In this document: one piece after another, positions 49,944-60,660 of the stretch
Layout of the letters: each line of letters begins with the position of its first letter
How positions within the stretch are numbered: the first letter of the stretch is position 1
From: Chlorobaculum tepidum TLS
GTDB lineage: Bacteria; Bacteroidota; Chlorobiia; Chlorobiales; Chlorobiaceae
Direction: 5' to 3'
Assembly: GCF_000006985.1 (NCBI RefSeq)
Contig: NC_002932.3
Span: forward strand, 1,351,109 to 1,415,108
DNA: 64,000 bases
The notes under the pieces: generated by a model
Databases searched by the model: none
Told to the model about the DNA's origin: nothing
Seen by the model: the letters and a program-made list of their open reading frames with translations, nothing else
Position numbers and translations under genes: made by a program

Positions 49944-51074
49944 ATGAGCCGCAGCATCGAATTCATCGGACGCTCGGCGGGCATCGTCCAGCTCAGGGAG
50001 CTGGCCATGCAGGTCGCCGATACTGACGTCACGGTGCTCATCACCGGTGAAACCGGTTCCGGAAAGGAGGTTCTCGCCCGCTTCATCCACGACCACAGCC
50101 GCCGGGCGGGCAAAAGCATGATTCCGGTCAACTGCGGAGCAATCCCGTCGGGCATTCTCGAATCTGAGCTGTTCGGCCATGAAAAGGGGGCTTTCACCGG
50201 TGCGGTACAGGCAAGAAAGGGATACTTCGAGAGCGCTGACAAAGGCACGATTTTTCTGGATGAAATCGGCGAAATGCCGCTCGAAACGCAGGTCAAGTTC
50301 CTGCGCGTCATCGAAACCGGCCAGTTCCAGCGGGTCGGTGCATCGGAAACAATCTCCGCGGACACGAGGATCATCGCGGCCACCAACCGCAACCTCAACC
50401 AAGCGGTTGCCGAAAAGCACTTCAGGGAGGATCTTTACTATCGGCTCAAAAGCGTGGAGTTGCTCATTCCGCCGCTGAGAGAACGGGGCAGCGACATCCT
50501 CATGCTGGCCGAGCACTTCGTGCACGAGTTCGAGCGCAAGCACGCCATCGCATTCGAGGGATTCAGTCAGGAGTCGGGCGAGCTGATGCTGCGCTACCCG
50601 TGGCCGGGCAACGTGCGGGAGTTGCGCAACCTGATCGAAGCGCTGCTCATCCTCGAACGGGGCAAAAAGATCACACCCGATATTCTTGAAAAACATCTGG
50701 TGCAGCGCAGCCGTCACAAAGGGCTGGTGCATGAACCCGGCAAATCGGAGAAAAACGAATTGCATCTGATCTACAGTAGCCTCATCCAGCTTCGGCAGGA
50801 GATCGATGAAATCCGGCAGATGCTGCAACAGGCACTCCTCTACCGCCAGCCCACCTCGCCACTGCTGCTGCCAGCATTGCCTGCACCGCCCGCCGCGCAG
50901 GACTCGACGCTCCCGTCTGGTGGCAATGAAGCGCCCGTGCCGCTCAAAGAGCTGGAAAAGCGCGCCATCGGCGAGGCTCTGACAAAATTCGACGGTAACA
51001 AACGAAAAACCGCCCTGGCCCTCGGCATCAATGAGCGGACGCTCTACCGCAAAATCAAGGAGTACGGACTGTAG
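49944..51074 (+). CDS. Sigma-54-dependent activator without a sensory domain
   Basis: The product has 376 residues. The AAA+ domain begins almost at once: Walker A GETGSGKE at 35-42, the sigma-54 contact loop GAFTGA at 82-87, Walker B FLDEIGE near 104 and the R-finger region [14 protein letters not shown]. After a proline-rich linker a Fis-type helix-turn-helix closes the protein ([23 protein letters not shown]). No receiver, GAF or PAS domain is present, as in PspF-like proteins controlled by a partner. The partner is not obvious; the preceding gene encodes a SPOR protein. Confidence 0.95.
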   Translation: MSRSIEFIGRSAGIVQLRELAMQVADTDVTVLITGETGSGKEVLARFIHDHSRRAGKSMIPVNCGAIPSGILESELFGHEKGAFTGAVQARKGYFESADKGTIFLDEIGEMPLETQVKFLRVIETGQFQRVGASETISADTRIIAATNRNLNQAVAEKHFREDLYYRLKSVELLIPPLRERGSDILMLAEHFVHEFERKHAIAFEGFSQESGELMLRYPWPGNVRELRNLIEALLILERGKKITPDILEKHLVQRSRHKGLVHEPGKSEKNELHLIYSSLIQLRQEIDEIRQMLQQALLYRQPTSPLLLPALPAPPAAQDSTLPSGGNEAPVPLKELEKRAIGEALTKFDGNKRKTALALGINERTLYRKIKEYGL

Positions 51075-51121
51075 GAAGAATTACATATTGTTGCTCACAA
51101 CACGTTTTCGTTTTTCGCCTA

Positions 51122-52723
51122 CTACCGCTTTCTCACCGCCGCCACCAGCGCCAGCACACCTGCAATCCCCAGACATACGTGGGGCACCAAATCCGGATGG
51201 GCCGTGTAAAAAGTGATCCTGCTTTCAAGCGGCACATCGGCAGTCAGCACCGACTGTTGCCACCAGGGCGTTTCAGCATAACTGCGCCCACAGATATCGT
51301 AGAAAAGGGTCACGCCAGTATTGGCGCAGCGGGCCATAGCACGGCGGTTTTCGATGCAGCGGAGCCTGTCGATAGCCGCATGTTGCCACGGGCCATACGA
51401 TGTACCATACCAGCCATCGTTGGTAACAAGCGTCAAGAACTGCGCACCTCGCCTGACAAACGTCGATACCTGACCGGGAAAAATCGATTCATAGCAGATA
51501 ATGTTGGCCATCCTGACCGGCTGACCGTCACGGCTCGTGAAGTGCATGACCGTAGCTTCCCGCCCTTTCGCCCAGCTCGATATTCCTGACATCGAAAAGC
51601 TGAGCCTCTCCAGCCAGGGGAAATATTCCGAATAGGGAACCCGCTCTCCGAAAGGCACCAGGCGCATCTTCCGGTAAATCTGCACCGGCCCGCCTGCCGG
51701 ATGCAGAAGCATGGAGGCATTGTAAGCGGCATACTCCGCCCCGGAAGCAGCCACAGCCTCGCCCCTCGCAGAGTTCGGAAAAACCGGCACCTCATCGGGA
51801 AATCCGGTCAGCAAGGGGGTATTCCAGCGCATGACCATGCGCCTGACCGAGTCCATGTAGGGCTTGTTTTCCGGCAAGCGGATATAAAACGGTATGGCGG
51901 TTTCCGGCCAGATGATCAGCTCCAGACGCTCCCCGCGCACCGATTGCCCGGTCAGGCTGTATAGCCGTGACAGGGTCTCTTCCGGGCCGAGGCCATCCCA
52001 TTTTTCGTGAGGATCGATATCAGGCTGCACCAACGCAACACGTACTTTAGGGGAAGTATTATCCAACGCCGTATTCCGGAAAACCTGACGCGCGTAAAGA
52101 AGCGGAGTAGCAATCATCACAAGCATGACCATTACGATACCCACCTTCACCTGAAACGACTCCTTTTCCATGAAAAGCAACAGCACAAGCACATTGAAAG
52201 TCAACAGCCAGAAACTAACGCCCCACACGCCCGTCACATCAGCATACTGTACCATCCAGAGCAGATTGGCCTGCGAATTGCCGAAGGTCAACCACCCGAG
52301 CGAAAAATCCTGCTGCATGTAAGCCCACTCCCACCCCGTCCATATAAAAGGCAAGGCAAGCAGGGCTGATCGAAAACCGGCTCTTTTCTTGAAATAGTAG
52401 AACACCACCAACGGCACGACTGAAAAAAGAGACTGCACAAACACGGTGAGAATGCCGCCAACAAAGGTTGCGAGGCATACCCACCAGAGCGCGATAAGAC
52501 AGAACAAAAGCATCGACATCCAGCTCTTTCTGAAAAAAGGGCCAAAACGTTCTTCGTGTTCAAGTGAAAGCAATAACGGCACCAGAGCTATCCATGCAAG
52601 AGGTTCGAGATGGACGGCAGGCCAGGTCGGAAAGGATATCCCGAGGAGCAGGCCGCTCAGGAGCGGCAGAAAAAAAGGTTTCGAAAGTAAACGAGACAAG
52701 GCGCCTCTATAAGCGCCATTCAT
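51122..52723 (-). CDS. lnt: Apolipoprotein N-acyltransferase
   Basis: Lnt adds the third acyl chain to lipoproteins in the cytoplasmic membrane. The start MNGAYRGALSRLLSK (52723) gives 533 residues. Six or so N-terminal membrane segments are followed by a periplasmic nitrilase domain. The triad is the Glu in IIWPETAIPF, the Lys in IYRKMRLVPFGE and the Cys in NIICYESIFP. A last membrane helix lies near the C-terminus. It converges on the sigma-54 activator. Confidence 0.96.
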   Translation of the reverse strand: MNGAYRGALSRLLSKPFFLPLLSGLLLGISFPTWPAVHLEPLAWIALVPLLLSLEHEERFGPFFRKSWMSMLLFCLIALWWVCLATFVGGILTVFVQSLFSVVPLVVFYYFKKRAGFRSALLALPFIWTGWEWAYMQQDFSLGWLTFGNSQANLLWMVQYADVTGVWGVSFWLLTFNVLVLLLFMEKESFQVKVGIVMVMLVMIATPLLYARQVFRNTALDNTSPKVRVALVQPDIDPHEKWDGLGPEETLSRLYSLTGQSVRGERLELIIWPETAIPFYIRLPENKPYMDSVRRMVMRWNTPLLTGFPDEVPVFPNSARGEAVAASGAEYAAYNASMLLHPAGGPVQIYRKMRLVPFGERVPYSEYFPWLERLSFSMSGISSWAKGREATVMHFTSRDGQPVRMANIICYESIFPGQVSTFVRRGAQFLTLVTNDGWYGTSYGPWQHAAIDRLRCIENRRAMARCANTGVTLFYDICGRSYAETPWWQQSVLTADVPLESRITFYTAHPDLVPHVCLGIAGVLALVAAVRKR

Positions 52724-52957
52724 GACTGACACCCCTTTACAAGACATGATAATGGGCAGAAACAGCTCGCCTGAGTCAATGCAGACACTATTGAAAGGAA
52801 ACGGAAAGAAGGTCGCCGGAAGCCGGGAAGAGACATATTTTACTTTACTTATTAATATTTATTCTTTAAATTTGTTTCAAGTTGTTATAACAGGAAGCAA
52901 CCCAGTGTTTTTCCTGAAAATACATTTTAAAACGCCACCAGAAAAAGGAGAATCATT

Positions 52958-54058
52958 ATGGCTCTTTTCGGCTCAAACGACGTGACGACCGCTCACTCCG
53001 ATTATGAAATCGTACTTGAAGGCGGTTCCAGCTCCTGGGGAAAGGTGAAGGCTCGGGCTAAGGTCAACGCACCTCCGGCTAGCCCACTGCTTCCTGCAGA
53101 CTGCGATGTTAAGCTGAATGTAAAACCGCTCGATCCGGCAAAAGGTTTCGTTCGCATCTCCGCCGTTTTCGAGTCGATTGTCGACAGCACAAAGAACAAG
53201 CTCACCATCGAAGCCGACATCGCCAACGAAACCAAGGAGAGAAGAATCTCCGTCGGTGAAGGCATGGTCTCGGTTGGTGACTTCAGCCATACCTTCTCCT
53301 TTGAAGGCTCTGTTGTGAACCTGTTCTACTACCGTTCCGACGCTGTCCGACGCAACGTGCCCAACCCGATCTACATGCAGGGCCGTCAGTTCCACGACAT
53401 CCTCATGAAAGTTCCGCTCGACAACAACGACCTCATCGACACCTGGGAAGGCACTGTGAAAGCCATTGGCAGCACCGGTGCTTTCAACGACTGGATCCGT
53501 GACTTCTGGTTTATCGGTCCCGCCTTTACTGCTCTGAACGAAGGTGGTCAGAGAATTTCGAGGATCGAGGTCAACGGTCTGAACACCGAGAGTGGCCCCA
53601 AAGGTCCGGTCGGCGTTTCCCGCTGGCGCTTCTCGCACGGCGGTTCCGGTATGGTCGATTCCATCTCCCGCTGGGCAGAGCTCTTCCCGTCCGACAAGCT
53701 CAACAGGCCGGCACAGGTCGAAGCAGGTTTCCGTTCCGACTCTCAGGGTATCGAAGTCAAGGTTGACGGTGAATTCCCCGGCGTCTCGGTCGATGCAGGC
53801 GGCGGCCTCCGCAGAATCCTCAACCACCCGCTCATTCCGCTGGTTCACCACGGTATGGTCGGAAAGTTCAACAACTTCAACGTTGACGCCCAGCTCAAGG
53901 TCGTTCTTCCGAAGGGCTACAAGATTCGCTATGCCGCCCCTCAGTACCGTTCGCAGAACCTCGAAGAGTACCGCTGGAGCGGTGGCGCTTATGCCCGCTG
54001 GGTCGAGCACGTCTGCAAAGGTGGCGTCGGGCAGTTTGAAATTCTCTACGCCCAGTAA
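52958..54058 (+). CDS. fmoA: Fenna-Matthews-Olson bacteriochlorophyll a protein
   Basis: FMO carries excitation energy from chlorosomes to the reaction centre and sits on the inner face of the cytoplasmic membrane as a trimer, each subunit enclosing seven or eight BChl a. The 366-residue product has the known sequence (MALFGSNDVTTAHSDYEIVL to FEILYAQ) and, from memory, equals the C. tepidum protein. The pigment-ligating histidines fall in SHTFSF, QFHDIL, NHPLIPLVHHGMV and related sites. It has a strong RBS (AAAAGGAGAATC) and a strong terminator, matching high expression. It is monocistronic. Confidence 0.99.
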   Translation: MALFGSNDVTTAHSDYEIVLEGGSSSWGKVKARAKVNAPPASPLLPADCDVKLNVKPLDPAKGFVRISAVFESIVDSTKNKLTIEADIANETKERRISVGEGMVSVGDFSHTFSFEGSVVNLFYYRSDAVRRNVPNPIYMQGRQFHDILMKVPLDNNDLIDTWEGTVKAIGSTGAFNDWIRDFWFIGPAFTALNEGGQRISRIEVNGLNTESGPKGPVGVSRWRFSHGGSGMVDSISRWAELFPSDKLNRPAQVEAGFRSDSQGIEVKVDGEFPGVSVDAGGGLRRILNHPLIPLVHHGMVGKFNNFNVDAQLKVVLPKGYKIRYAAPQYRSQNLEEYRWSGGAYARWVEHVCKGGVGQFEILYAQ

Positions 54059-54082
54059 GCGAGAAACAACAATTTCGAATGC

Positions 54083-54118
54083 AAAAAAAGACCGGCGCGA
54101 AGGCCGGTCTTTTTTTTA
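54083..54118 (+). terminator. Intrinsic terminator of fmoA
   Basis: AAAAAGACCGGC pairs with GCCGGTCTTTTT around GCGAAG and ends in eight Ts. It is well placed, 24 bases after the stop. Confidence 0.95.
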
Positions 54119-54225
54119 CTGACTGAAAACCGAGTCAGACCCCGATTTTGATAACGATTTCAGTTAAGACATTTACCGCAGAATCAATATGAGCAAAAGA
54201 AGCTCATATCCGCCTCTTTTTTCGG

Positions 54226-54630
54226 TCATCCCAGAAGCTCCAGAATATCCTCAATCTCGTCCTTGATTTCAAGCAGCAGCATTCTGCGGCGCTCTCCGGT
54301 GATCTCGTACTCCTTCTGCTCCCTCAAAAGCTGCTTTTGCAGCTTCAGTATCTCGTTGGTTTTGTGATCGGCACCATCATGATCAACCTTGCCGCCCTTG
54401 ACCATCTGGCTCGCCTTGTTCAGCTTGTACCCTTTTTCGTACACCAGATCCTTGATATTGAGCACCATGGCAATATCCCGGTTGGTGTAGCGCCGGTTCC
54501 CGCGAGTGTCTCTTGCCGGAGCGAGCTCGCTGAAATAGTCCTCCCAGTAGCGGAGCAGGTAAGCGGGAATGCCGGAAATCCGGCTCACCTCACCTATCGA
54601 ATAGTAACTTTTGCTTGATTCAAAGGCCAT
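54226..54630 (-). CDS. MerR-family transcriptional regulator
   Basis: The product has 134 residues. The N-terminal winged helix is SYYSIGEVSRISGIPAYLLRYWE with GNRRYTNRDIAMVLNIKDLVY. It is followed by a coiled-coil (about 85-130, EILKLQKQLLREQKEYEITGE). There are no cysteines, so it is not a metal- or redox-type sensor of the classical kind. It lies between fmoA and the ABC exporter and reads opposite to both; a role in controlling either is possible but unproven. Confidence 0.92.
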   Translation of the reverse strand: MAFESSKSYYSIGEVSRISGIPAYLLRYWEDYFSELAPARDTRGNRRYTNRDIAMVLNIKDLVYEKGYKLNKASQMVKGGKVDHDGADHKTNEILKLQKQLLREQKEYEITGERRRMLLLEIKDEIEDILELLG

Positions 54631-54697
54631 CGTCGAAGTCCGTTTTGATTTCGCTTCACTTATTATACATTAAGTGCGTCACATCAAAAAAGAACGG

Positions 54698-56452
54698 ATG
54701 AAAAATCTGCTGGCCCTGCGCCCATATCTCTTCCGCTACCGGAAATCGCTTGCCGCGGGCATCGCGTGCGTCATCGCCACCAACTTTTTCGCCGTCGCCG
54801 CACCGCGTTATCTCGGCGAGGCGATCGACCTCATGGGCAAGCCGTTCGAGATGCACGAAATCCTGCACAAGATCGGCCTCTACATTCTGTTCGCCGCCCT
54901 CAGCGGCATCATGCTCTACCTTGTTCGCCAGCTCATCATCGTCACATCCCGGCATATCGAGTTCGACCTGAAAAACGACTACTACTCGCACCTGCAAACC
55001 CTCTCCACCTCGTTTTACGACACCACCGGATCGGGCGAACTGATTTCACGCGGCACCAACGACCTGAACGCCATCCGCGACTTTCTCGGGCCGGGCATCA
55101 TGTACTCGATCAATACGCTTTTCCGGCTGCTCTTTGCCATCGGCGCGATGCTTGCCATCTCCCCGCTCCTCACACTTTTCGCACTGCTTCCTGCGCCATT
55201 TCTAAGCTGGTCGGTTTACAAAAGAGGAGTGTCGCTCCGGTTTCAGTCGAAAAAAATCCAGGAGAACTACGCCTCCATCACCAACCTTGTGCAGGAGAAC
55301 ATCTCCGGCATCAGGGTGGTCAGGAACTACAATCGCGAGGAGTGGGAAACCAGCCGGTTCGAGGCGCTGAACCAGGACTATTACGACAAGAACCTGCGGC
55401 TCGGCAGAATCCAGGCGGGCTTCATGGCGGTGCTGACCGCGCTGACCGCGCTCTCGCTGATTCCGGTCATCTGGGCGGGCGGCCTCGGCGTGATGAACGG
55501 CACAATGACCATCGGCGACATCGCCCAGTTCGTGGTTTACGTAACGATGCTGAGCTGGCCGATCATCTCGATCGGCTGGGTGACAAATATCATCCAGAAA
55601 GCGGCAGCAGCGCAGGGGCGGCTGGATGAGATTTTTAATACGAAGCCGGATATCGTCGAACCGGCATCCAGGCAAACGAGCGAGACAAAGAAGCCGCTCA
55701 AAGGCGAGCTGGCGTTCGAGCATGTCAGCTTCGCCTATCCCTCGCAGCCCGAGCGCGAAGTGCTGCGCGACATCTCGTTCACCGTCGAACCGGGCACGAA
55801 AGTGGCCATCGTCGGCGCGACCGGCTCCGGAAAATCGACGCTCGTCAACCTTATTCCGCGCCTGTACGACCCGACGAGCGGGCGCATCACCATCGCCGGG
55901 CAGGATATAAAATCCCTGTCGCTCGGCGTGATCCGGCGCACCATCGGCTTCGTGCCGCAGTCGAACTTCCTCTTTTCGGACACGATCCGCAACAATATTG
56001 ATTTCGGCAGCAACGGCGGCGGTATCGACGTGATTGAGGCGAGCCGCATCGCCATGCTGCACGACGACGTCGAGGATTTTCCGGACGGCTTCGACACCAT
56101 GCTCGGCGAAAAGGGAATCAACCTGTCGGGCGGCCAGAAGCAGCGGGCCTGCATCGCGCGGGCGCTCCGGTGGCACCCGTCGATTCTCGTGCTCGACGAC
56201 GCGCTCTCGGCAGTCGATACTGCCACTGAGGCCAGCATCTTTGACGGCTTGCTCAAGAAGCTGCCTGAAACCACCATCGTGCTCATCAGCCACCGCATAT
56301 CGACAGTCCGGAACTGCGATCGCATCATCGTGCTGCACGACGGCGCCATCGCCGAAAGCGGCACCCATGAAGAGCTGCTCCAGAACGGCCGCTACTACGC
56401 GGACCTCTACATGCAGCAGATGCTCGAAGAAGAGATCAGCGCACTGAGCTGA
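54698..56452 (+). CDS. ABC exporter, fused permease-ATPase (MsbA/multidrug type)
   Basis: I start at MKNLLALRPYLFRYRKSLAAG (54698), giving 584 residues, rather than the GTG eight codons upstream. Six membrane segments occupy about 15-310. The ATPase part has Walker A VGATGSGKSTLVNLIPRLYD, Q-loop IGFVPQSNFLF, signature NLSGGQKQRACIARAL and Walker B ILVLDDALSAVD. It is a homodimer or heterodimer half-transporter; the substrate is unknown. It overlaps the convergent radical SAM gene by 17 bases. Confidence 0.94.
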   Translation: MKNLLALRPYLFRYRKSLAAGIACVIATNFFAVAAPRYLGEAIDLMGKPFEMHEILHKIGLYILFAALSGIMLYLVRQLIIVTSRHIEFDLKNDYYSHLQTLSTSFYDTTGSGELISRGTNDLNAIRDFLGPGIMYSINTLFRLLFAIGAMLAISPLLTLFALLPAPFLSWSVYKRGVSLRFQSKKIQENYASITNLVQENISGIRVVRNYNREEWETSRFEALNQDYYDKNLRLGRIQAGFMAVLTALTALSLIPVIWAGGLGVMNGTMTIGDIAQFVVYVTMLSWPIISIGWVTNIIQKAAAAQGRLDEIFNTKPDIVEPASRQTSETKKPLKGELAFEHVSFAYPSQPEREVLRDISFTVEPGTKVAIVGATGSGKSTLVNLIPRLYDPTSGRITIAGQDIKSLSLGVIRRTIGFVPQSNFLFSDTIRNNIDFGSNGGGIDVIEASRIAMLHDDVEDFPDGFDTMLGEKGINLSGGQKQRACIARALRWHPSILVLDDALSAVDTATEASIFDGLLKKLPETTIVLISHRISTVRNCDRIIVLHDGAIAESGTHEELLQNGRYYADLYMQQMLEEEISALS

Positions 56453-57869
56453 GTTCCGCGAGCTGCCGCCGCAAGTCTTTCCTCGACAACCCGTACATGT
56501 GCACGTAGAGCATGTTGAACATCAGCACTGCCGAGCGGAGCGTGGGTGCGCGCATTGCCCGTTTGATAGCTCGGCGCGGAGTAAAAACTTTCGAGGTGAG
56601 CTCGGTGTAGCTCGGGATGAACTGGTCGAGGCTCATCTGCTTTGGATAGTAGAGCATCTCCTGCCCCCACGAAAAGCGGAAGGCGTCGTGGTCGTGGCTG
56701 GGGTGCAGAAGCCGTCCCTCGGCAGCGAGGCGGTCGAACACGCCGGTGCCCGGAATCGGGCGCAACAGGTTGATGCCCGGCACGTCAACACCCGCCTCAT
56801 CGATGAATGCATCGATCCGCTCCGGCATGGCGAGCGTGTCGCCGTCGAGGCCGTAGATGAAACTCCCATAGACGCAGATGCCTGCCTTGCGAATCTCCTG
56901 GATACAGCGCACCTGACGCTCGGCAGGGTTATGAAATTTGTGATGCGCCCGGTTACTTTCGTCGGCAAGGCTCTCGATGCCGACCAGCAGCGCCCCGCAG
57001 CCGGAGCGGGAGAAAATGTCAAGCAGCTTCGGATTCTCGCCAAGCAGCGTGGTGGCCTGCCCGACCCACTTGATGTTGAACGGAATCAGCTTCGAGAACA
57101 GCTCCAAGGCGTAGGCTTCGTCGGCGTTGATCGTGTCGTCGAGAAAGAAGAAGATGCGCTTGTCCTCGCGCAGGAATGCCTCCACCTCGCGCACCACTTC
57201 ACCAACCGGACGGTGCCGCAGCTTGTGGCCGTTCATCACGTGCACGCTACAGAAATCGCAACTGTAGGGGCAACCGCGCGTGGTCTGCACGACGTTGGTC
57301 GTGAAGTAGCGGTTGATCTGAAGCGCGGATTTATCGACCGGGCGCGGCGCGGAAAGGTCGGGAAATGCCCCCTGCCGGTACTCCGGCTTGAGCGCACCGC
57401 GACGCAAATCTTCGAGCACTTCGCGCCACAAATCGTCGGCCTCGCCGATCACAAGCACATCGCCGTGCTCGCGGCAGCGTTCCGGAAAAATCGAGACGTA
57501 CGGCCCGCCCAGCACCACCGGTACGCCGCGCTCGCGAAACAGCGATGCCACCTCGACGGCCGGTTTGACCGCGCCGGTCTGGACGCTGATGCCGACCAGA
57601 TCCCACGACCTGTCGAGCGGCAGCTTGTCGAAACGAAGGTCGCAAATCTCCTGCCGGACGCCGAGGACTTCGACCGAACTGAGAATCATGAGCGAGAGCG
57701 GCGGGATGGCGAACTGCGCCCGCTTGATGACAGCGCTCATGGCGCGATCTTTCAGGAGGGCGAGGCCGGATTTGGGCGTGCTTTCGAGCGAAGCCGCGCC
57801 GTCCACGCCGCTGGAGGCCTGCACGAAAACGAGAAGAACCGAGAGAGGACGACGTTCGCTCATGTGCAT
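56436..57869 (-). CDS. B12-binding radical SAM protein (BchE-like superfamily)
   Basis: The product has about 477 residues. An N-terminal cobalamin-binding-type domain (about 50-165, with DLVGISVQTGAVKPAVEVASLF and GGPYVSIFPE) precedes the radical SAM core with Cys-x3-Cys-x2-Cys in TTRGCPYSCDFCSVH (near 200-207). The later IFFFLDDTINADEAYALELF and LLVGIESLADESNRAHHKF fit the same superfamily as BchE, BchQ and hopanoid methylases. Its reaction is not clear; a pigment-tail or lipid modification is reasonable in this organism. The start overlaps the mutS stop. Confidence 0.9.
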   Translation of the reverse strand: MHMSERRPLSVLLVFVQASSGVDGAASLESTPKSGLALLKDRAMSAVIKRAQFAIPPLSLMILSSVEVLGVRQEICDLRFDKLPLDRSWDLVGISVQTGAVKPAVEVASLFRERGVPVVLGGPYVSIFPERCREHGDVLVIGEADDLWREVLEDLRRGALKPEYRQGAFPDLSAPRPVDKSALQINRYFTTNVVQTTRGCPYSCDFCSVHVMNGHKLRHRPVGEVVREVEAFLREDKRIFFFLDDTINADEAYALELFSKLIPFNIKWVGQATTLLGENPKLLDIFSRSGCGALLVGIESLADESNRAHHKFHNPAERQVRCIQEIRKAGICVYGSFIYGLDGDTLAMPERIDAFIDEAGVDVPGINLLRPIPGTGVFDRLAAEGRLLHPSHDHDAFRFSWGQEMLYYPKQMSLDQFIPSYTELTSKVFTPRRAIKRAMRAPTLRSAVLMFNMLYVHMYGLSRKDLRRQLAELSSVR

Positions 57870-60505
57870 CACGCTCCTTTGCCGAGCGCGATCTCTTGCA
57901 AGCGCTTCAGCTCCATCAGCGCGTCAAGCGGCGTGAGGCGGTTGATGTCGATGCCGGAGAGCGCTTTGCGCAGGCGGCTCTCTTCCTCCTCGAAAAGCGA
58001 AATCTGTCGCGACTCGACCCGGAGCGGCAGAGCTTGGCGCTGCACCGGCACCTCAACCTCGCGCCGCTCCATGCCGGCCAGAATCTCCCGCGCCCGCTCG
58101 ATCACCTCCGGCGGCATTCCGGCCATTTTGGCCACCTCGATGCCGTAGCTGTTGTCCGACGCGCCGCGCACGATCTTGCGCAGAAAGATCACCGTGTCGG
58201 CGGTCTCGACCACCGTGGCGTTGAAGTTGACGATCCGCTCGAAGCGGCTCTCCAGCTCGGCCAGCTCGTGGTAGTGCGTGGCAAAGAGCGTGCGGGAGCG
58301 AAGCTGGTCGTGGATGTACTCGCACATCGACCAGGCGATGGACATGCCGTCGAAGGTGCTGGTGCCGCGCCCGATCTCGTCGAGCAGCAGCAGGCTGCGC
58401 TCGGTGGCGTTGTTGAGGATGCTCGCCGCCTCGTTCATCTCGACAAGGAAGGTGCTCTCGCCGGAGGTGAGGTTATCCGACGCGCCGACGCGGGTGAAAA
58501 TGCGGTCAACGAGGCCGATCTCGGCAGACTCGGCGGGCACGAAACAACCCACCTGCGCGAGCAACACCACAAGGCCTACCTGCCGCAGGTACGAGCTTTT
58601 ACCGGCCATGTTCGGGCCGGTGATGATGAGCAACTGCTGTTCAGAACCGACCTGGCAGTCGTTGGCGACGTACGGTTCGTCCGCGCCGAGAATGCGTTCG
58701 AGCACGGGGTGGCGGCCCGCCCTGATCGACAACTCCGTGCCCTCGTTCATCACCGGACGGCAGTAGCCGAACTCGTCGGCGCAGCTCGCGAAGCAGGCGA
58801 GGCAGTCGAGTTCGGCAAGCGCGGCGGCGGTGGTCTGGATCGAGGCCGCCTGCTCGGCAATCATCGCACACAGCTCTTGAAAGAGCTGGTGCTCGAGCAA
58901 CTGGCTTTTCTCCTCGGCGGTCAGGATTTTCTCCTCATACTCCTTCAGCGCCGGAATCGTGTAGCGTTCAGCGTTGACCAGCGTCTGCTTCTTTTCATAA
59001 TACTCTGGAACCTTGTCGCTGTTGGCGCGACTCACCTCGATGTAGTAGCCGAACACCTTGTTGTACTGCACCTTGAGCGTGGAAATCGAGGTGCGCTGCC
59101 TCTCCTGCTGCTGGATTTCGAGAAGCCGGTCACGCGCCCCGGACGAGATCGCCCGCAGTTCGTCCAGCTCCGCGTGATACCCGGCTCGGATGTAGCCGCC
59201 GTCGCGCAACGTGCCGCTTGCCTCGGCATCGAGCGCCTTCTCGATGGTTTCGGCCAGCTCCGGCAGCGGATCGAGCCGCAGGGCCAGTTCGCGCAACCGG
59301 AGCGACTTGCTGCCCTCGAGCAGCGATTTGAGCTGTGGAATCATCGCGAGCGACGAGCCGAGCTGGCGCACCTCCCTCGGCATCGCCCGCGATGTAGCGA
59401 TGCGGGCCAGCGCACGCTCCAGATCGATGATTCCACCGAGCATCCCGCGAATTCCCTCACGCATCTCCGGTGCGTCGAGCAGCTCCCCAACCGCGTCGTG
59501 CCGCCGCACCACCGGCTCCAGCTTCCGGAGCGGATGCAAGAGCCAGCGCCGGAGCAGCCGCGCCCCCATCGGGTTTTTCGTCCGGTCGATCACTTCGAGC
59601 AGGCTTCCGTTCAGCGAACCATCCTGCATCGAGGAGATGATTTCGAGATTCCGACACGTCTGGATGTCGAGCGTCATGGTCTCGCCGCTTTCGACAAGAC
59701 CGATCCGCACGAGGTACTTCAGGCTCCCCTGCTTCGCCTCTTCGAGGTACTGGAGAATAACGCCCGCTGCGATCCGTCCGGCCTCGTACCCTTCGATGCC
59801 GAAACCCTTGAGCGAATGAGTCTTGAAATGGTTTTCCAGCACCCTCGCCGCCTGTTCTTCGGTAAACATCCACTCGTCGAGCGTCGTGAAGAGCGCGCCG
59901 CTGAAAAGACTTTTGGCGAGGGATTCGCGAAGCTCCTTGTCACGCGAAGAGATCAGAATCTCCGACGGGCGAAGCGACTGGAGAAAATCCTTCAGCTCGC
60001 CAAGCGGCAGTTCTGTCATGCGAAACTCGGCAGTGGTCACGTCCACAAATGCCACGCCCGCCATGTGCTCGCGCCCGCGCTTCACCGGCGCAACGGCACA
60101 AAGATAGTTGTTGTGCCGGTCGTCGAGAATCTTGTCGCTATAGGTGATGCCCGGCGTGACGATGTCGGTGATCTCGCGTTTGACGATCCCCTTGGCCAGC
60201 GCCGGGTCTTCCACCTGGTCGCACACGGCCACCTTGAACCCCTTCGTCACCAACTTGGCGATGTACCCCTCGCTGGCGTGATGCGGGAACCCGGCCAGCG
60301 GAATCTCGCCAGCCCCGCCATTCGAGCGCCGGGTCAAGACGATATTCAGAGCCGAGGAGACCGTAACGGCGTCGTCAAGAAACGTTTCGTAGAAATCCCC
60401 CACGCGGAATAGCAGCAGATAGCCAGGATAACGCTCCTTGACCTCGAGATACTGGCGCATCATCGGTGTCGGTTCTTTTGTGCGGCCCTGAGCGCTTTTT
60501 GCCAT
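57869..60505 (-). CDS. mutS: DNA mismatch repair protein MutS
   Basis: MutS recognises mismatches and recruits MutL. The 878-residue product has the mismatch-contact motif RVGDFYETF near 34, the connector and lever domains, and the C-terminal ATPase with Walker [14 protein letters not shown] near 630. The downstream [17 protein letters not shown] and [12 protein letters not shown] are intact. The short C-terminal tail ([13 protein letters not shown]...) is present. Its stop overlaps the start of the radical SAM gene on the same strand, so both are probably co-transcribed. The long open frame on the opposite strand is only a shadow. Confidence 0.98.
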   Translation of the reverse strand: MAKSAQGRTKEPTPMMRQYLEVKERYPGYLLLFRVGDFYETFLDDAVTVSSALNIVLTRRSNGGAGEIPLAGFPHHASEGYIAKLVTKGFKVAVCDQVEDPALAKGIVKREITDIVTPGITYSDKILDDRHNNYLCAVAPVKRGREHMAGVAFVDVTTAEFRMTELPLGELKDFLQSLRPSEILISSRDKELRESLAKSLFSGALFTTLDEWMFTEEQAARVLENHFKTHSLKGFGIEGYEAGRIAAGVILQYLEEAKQGSLKYLVRIGLVESGETMTLDIQTCRNLEIISSMQDGSLNGSLLEVIDRTKNPMGARLLRRWLLHPLRKLEPVVRRHDAVGELLDAPEMREGIRGMLGGIIDLERALARIATSRAMPREVRQLGSSLAMIPQLKSLLEGSKSLRLRELALRLDPLPELAETIEKALDAEASGTLRDGGYIRAGYHAELDELRAISSGARDRLLEIQQQERQRTSISTLKVQYNKVFGYYIEVSRANSDKVPEYYEKKQTLVNAERYTIPALKEYEEKILTAEEKSQLLEHQLFQELCAMIAEQAASIQTTAAALAELDCLACFASCADEFGYCRPVMNEGTELSIRAGRHPVLERILGADEPYVANDCQVGSEQQLLIITGPNMAGKSSYLRQVGLVVLLAQVGCFVPAESAEIGLVDRIFTRVGASDNLTSGESTFLVEMNEAASILNNATERSLLLLDEIGRGTSTFDGMSIAWSMCEYIHDQLRSRTLFATHYHELAELESRFERIVNFNATVVETADTVIFLRKIVRGASDNSYGIEVAKMAGMPPEVIERAREILAGMERREVEVPVQRQALPLRVESRQISLFEEEESRLRKALSGIDINRLTPLDALMELKRLQEIALGKGA

Positions 60506-60660
60506 GATGAGATCGCGGGATGAGATTGTCGTGTGCTGAAAGGAAAATTAAGCTAAAGCAGCGGCAATAAATATACAAGTCCGCAAGAAAGCTTGAAAAG
60601 CTCTGAGCAACTCCATATTTTGGATTACCATTTTATCCGGCAATCAACCATCGTTCTCTC

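Noticed and set aside
57896-60412. 838-codon open frame on the + strand
   Set aside because: It is antisense to mutS, which has every family motif; the histidine/arginine-rich translation is a high-GC shadow.
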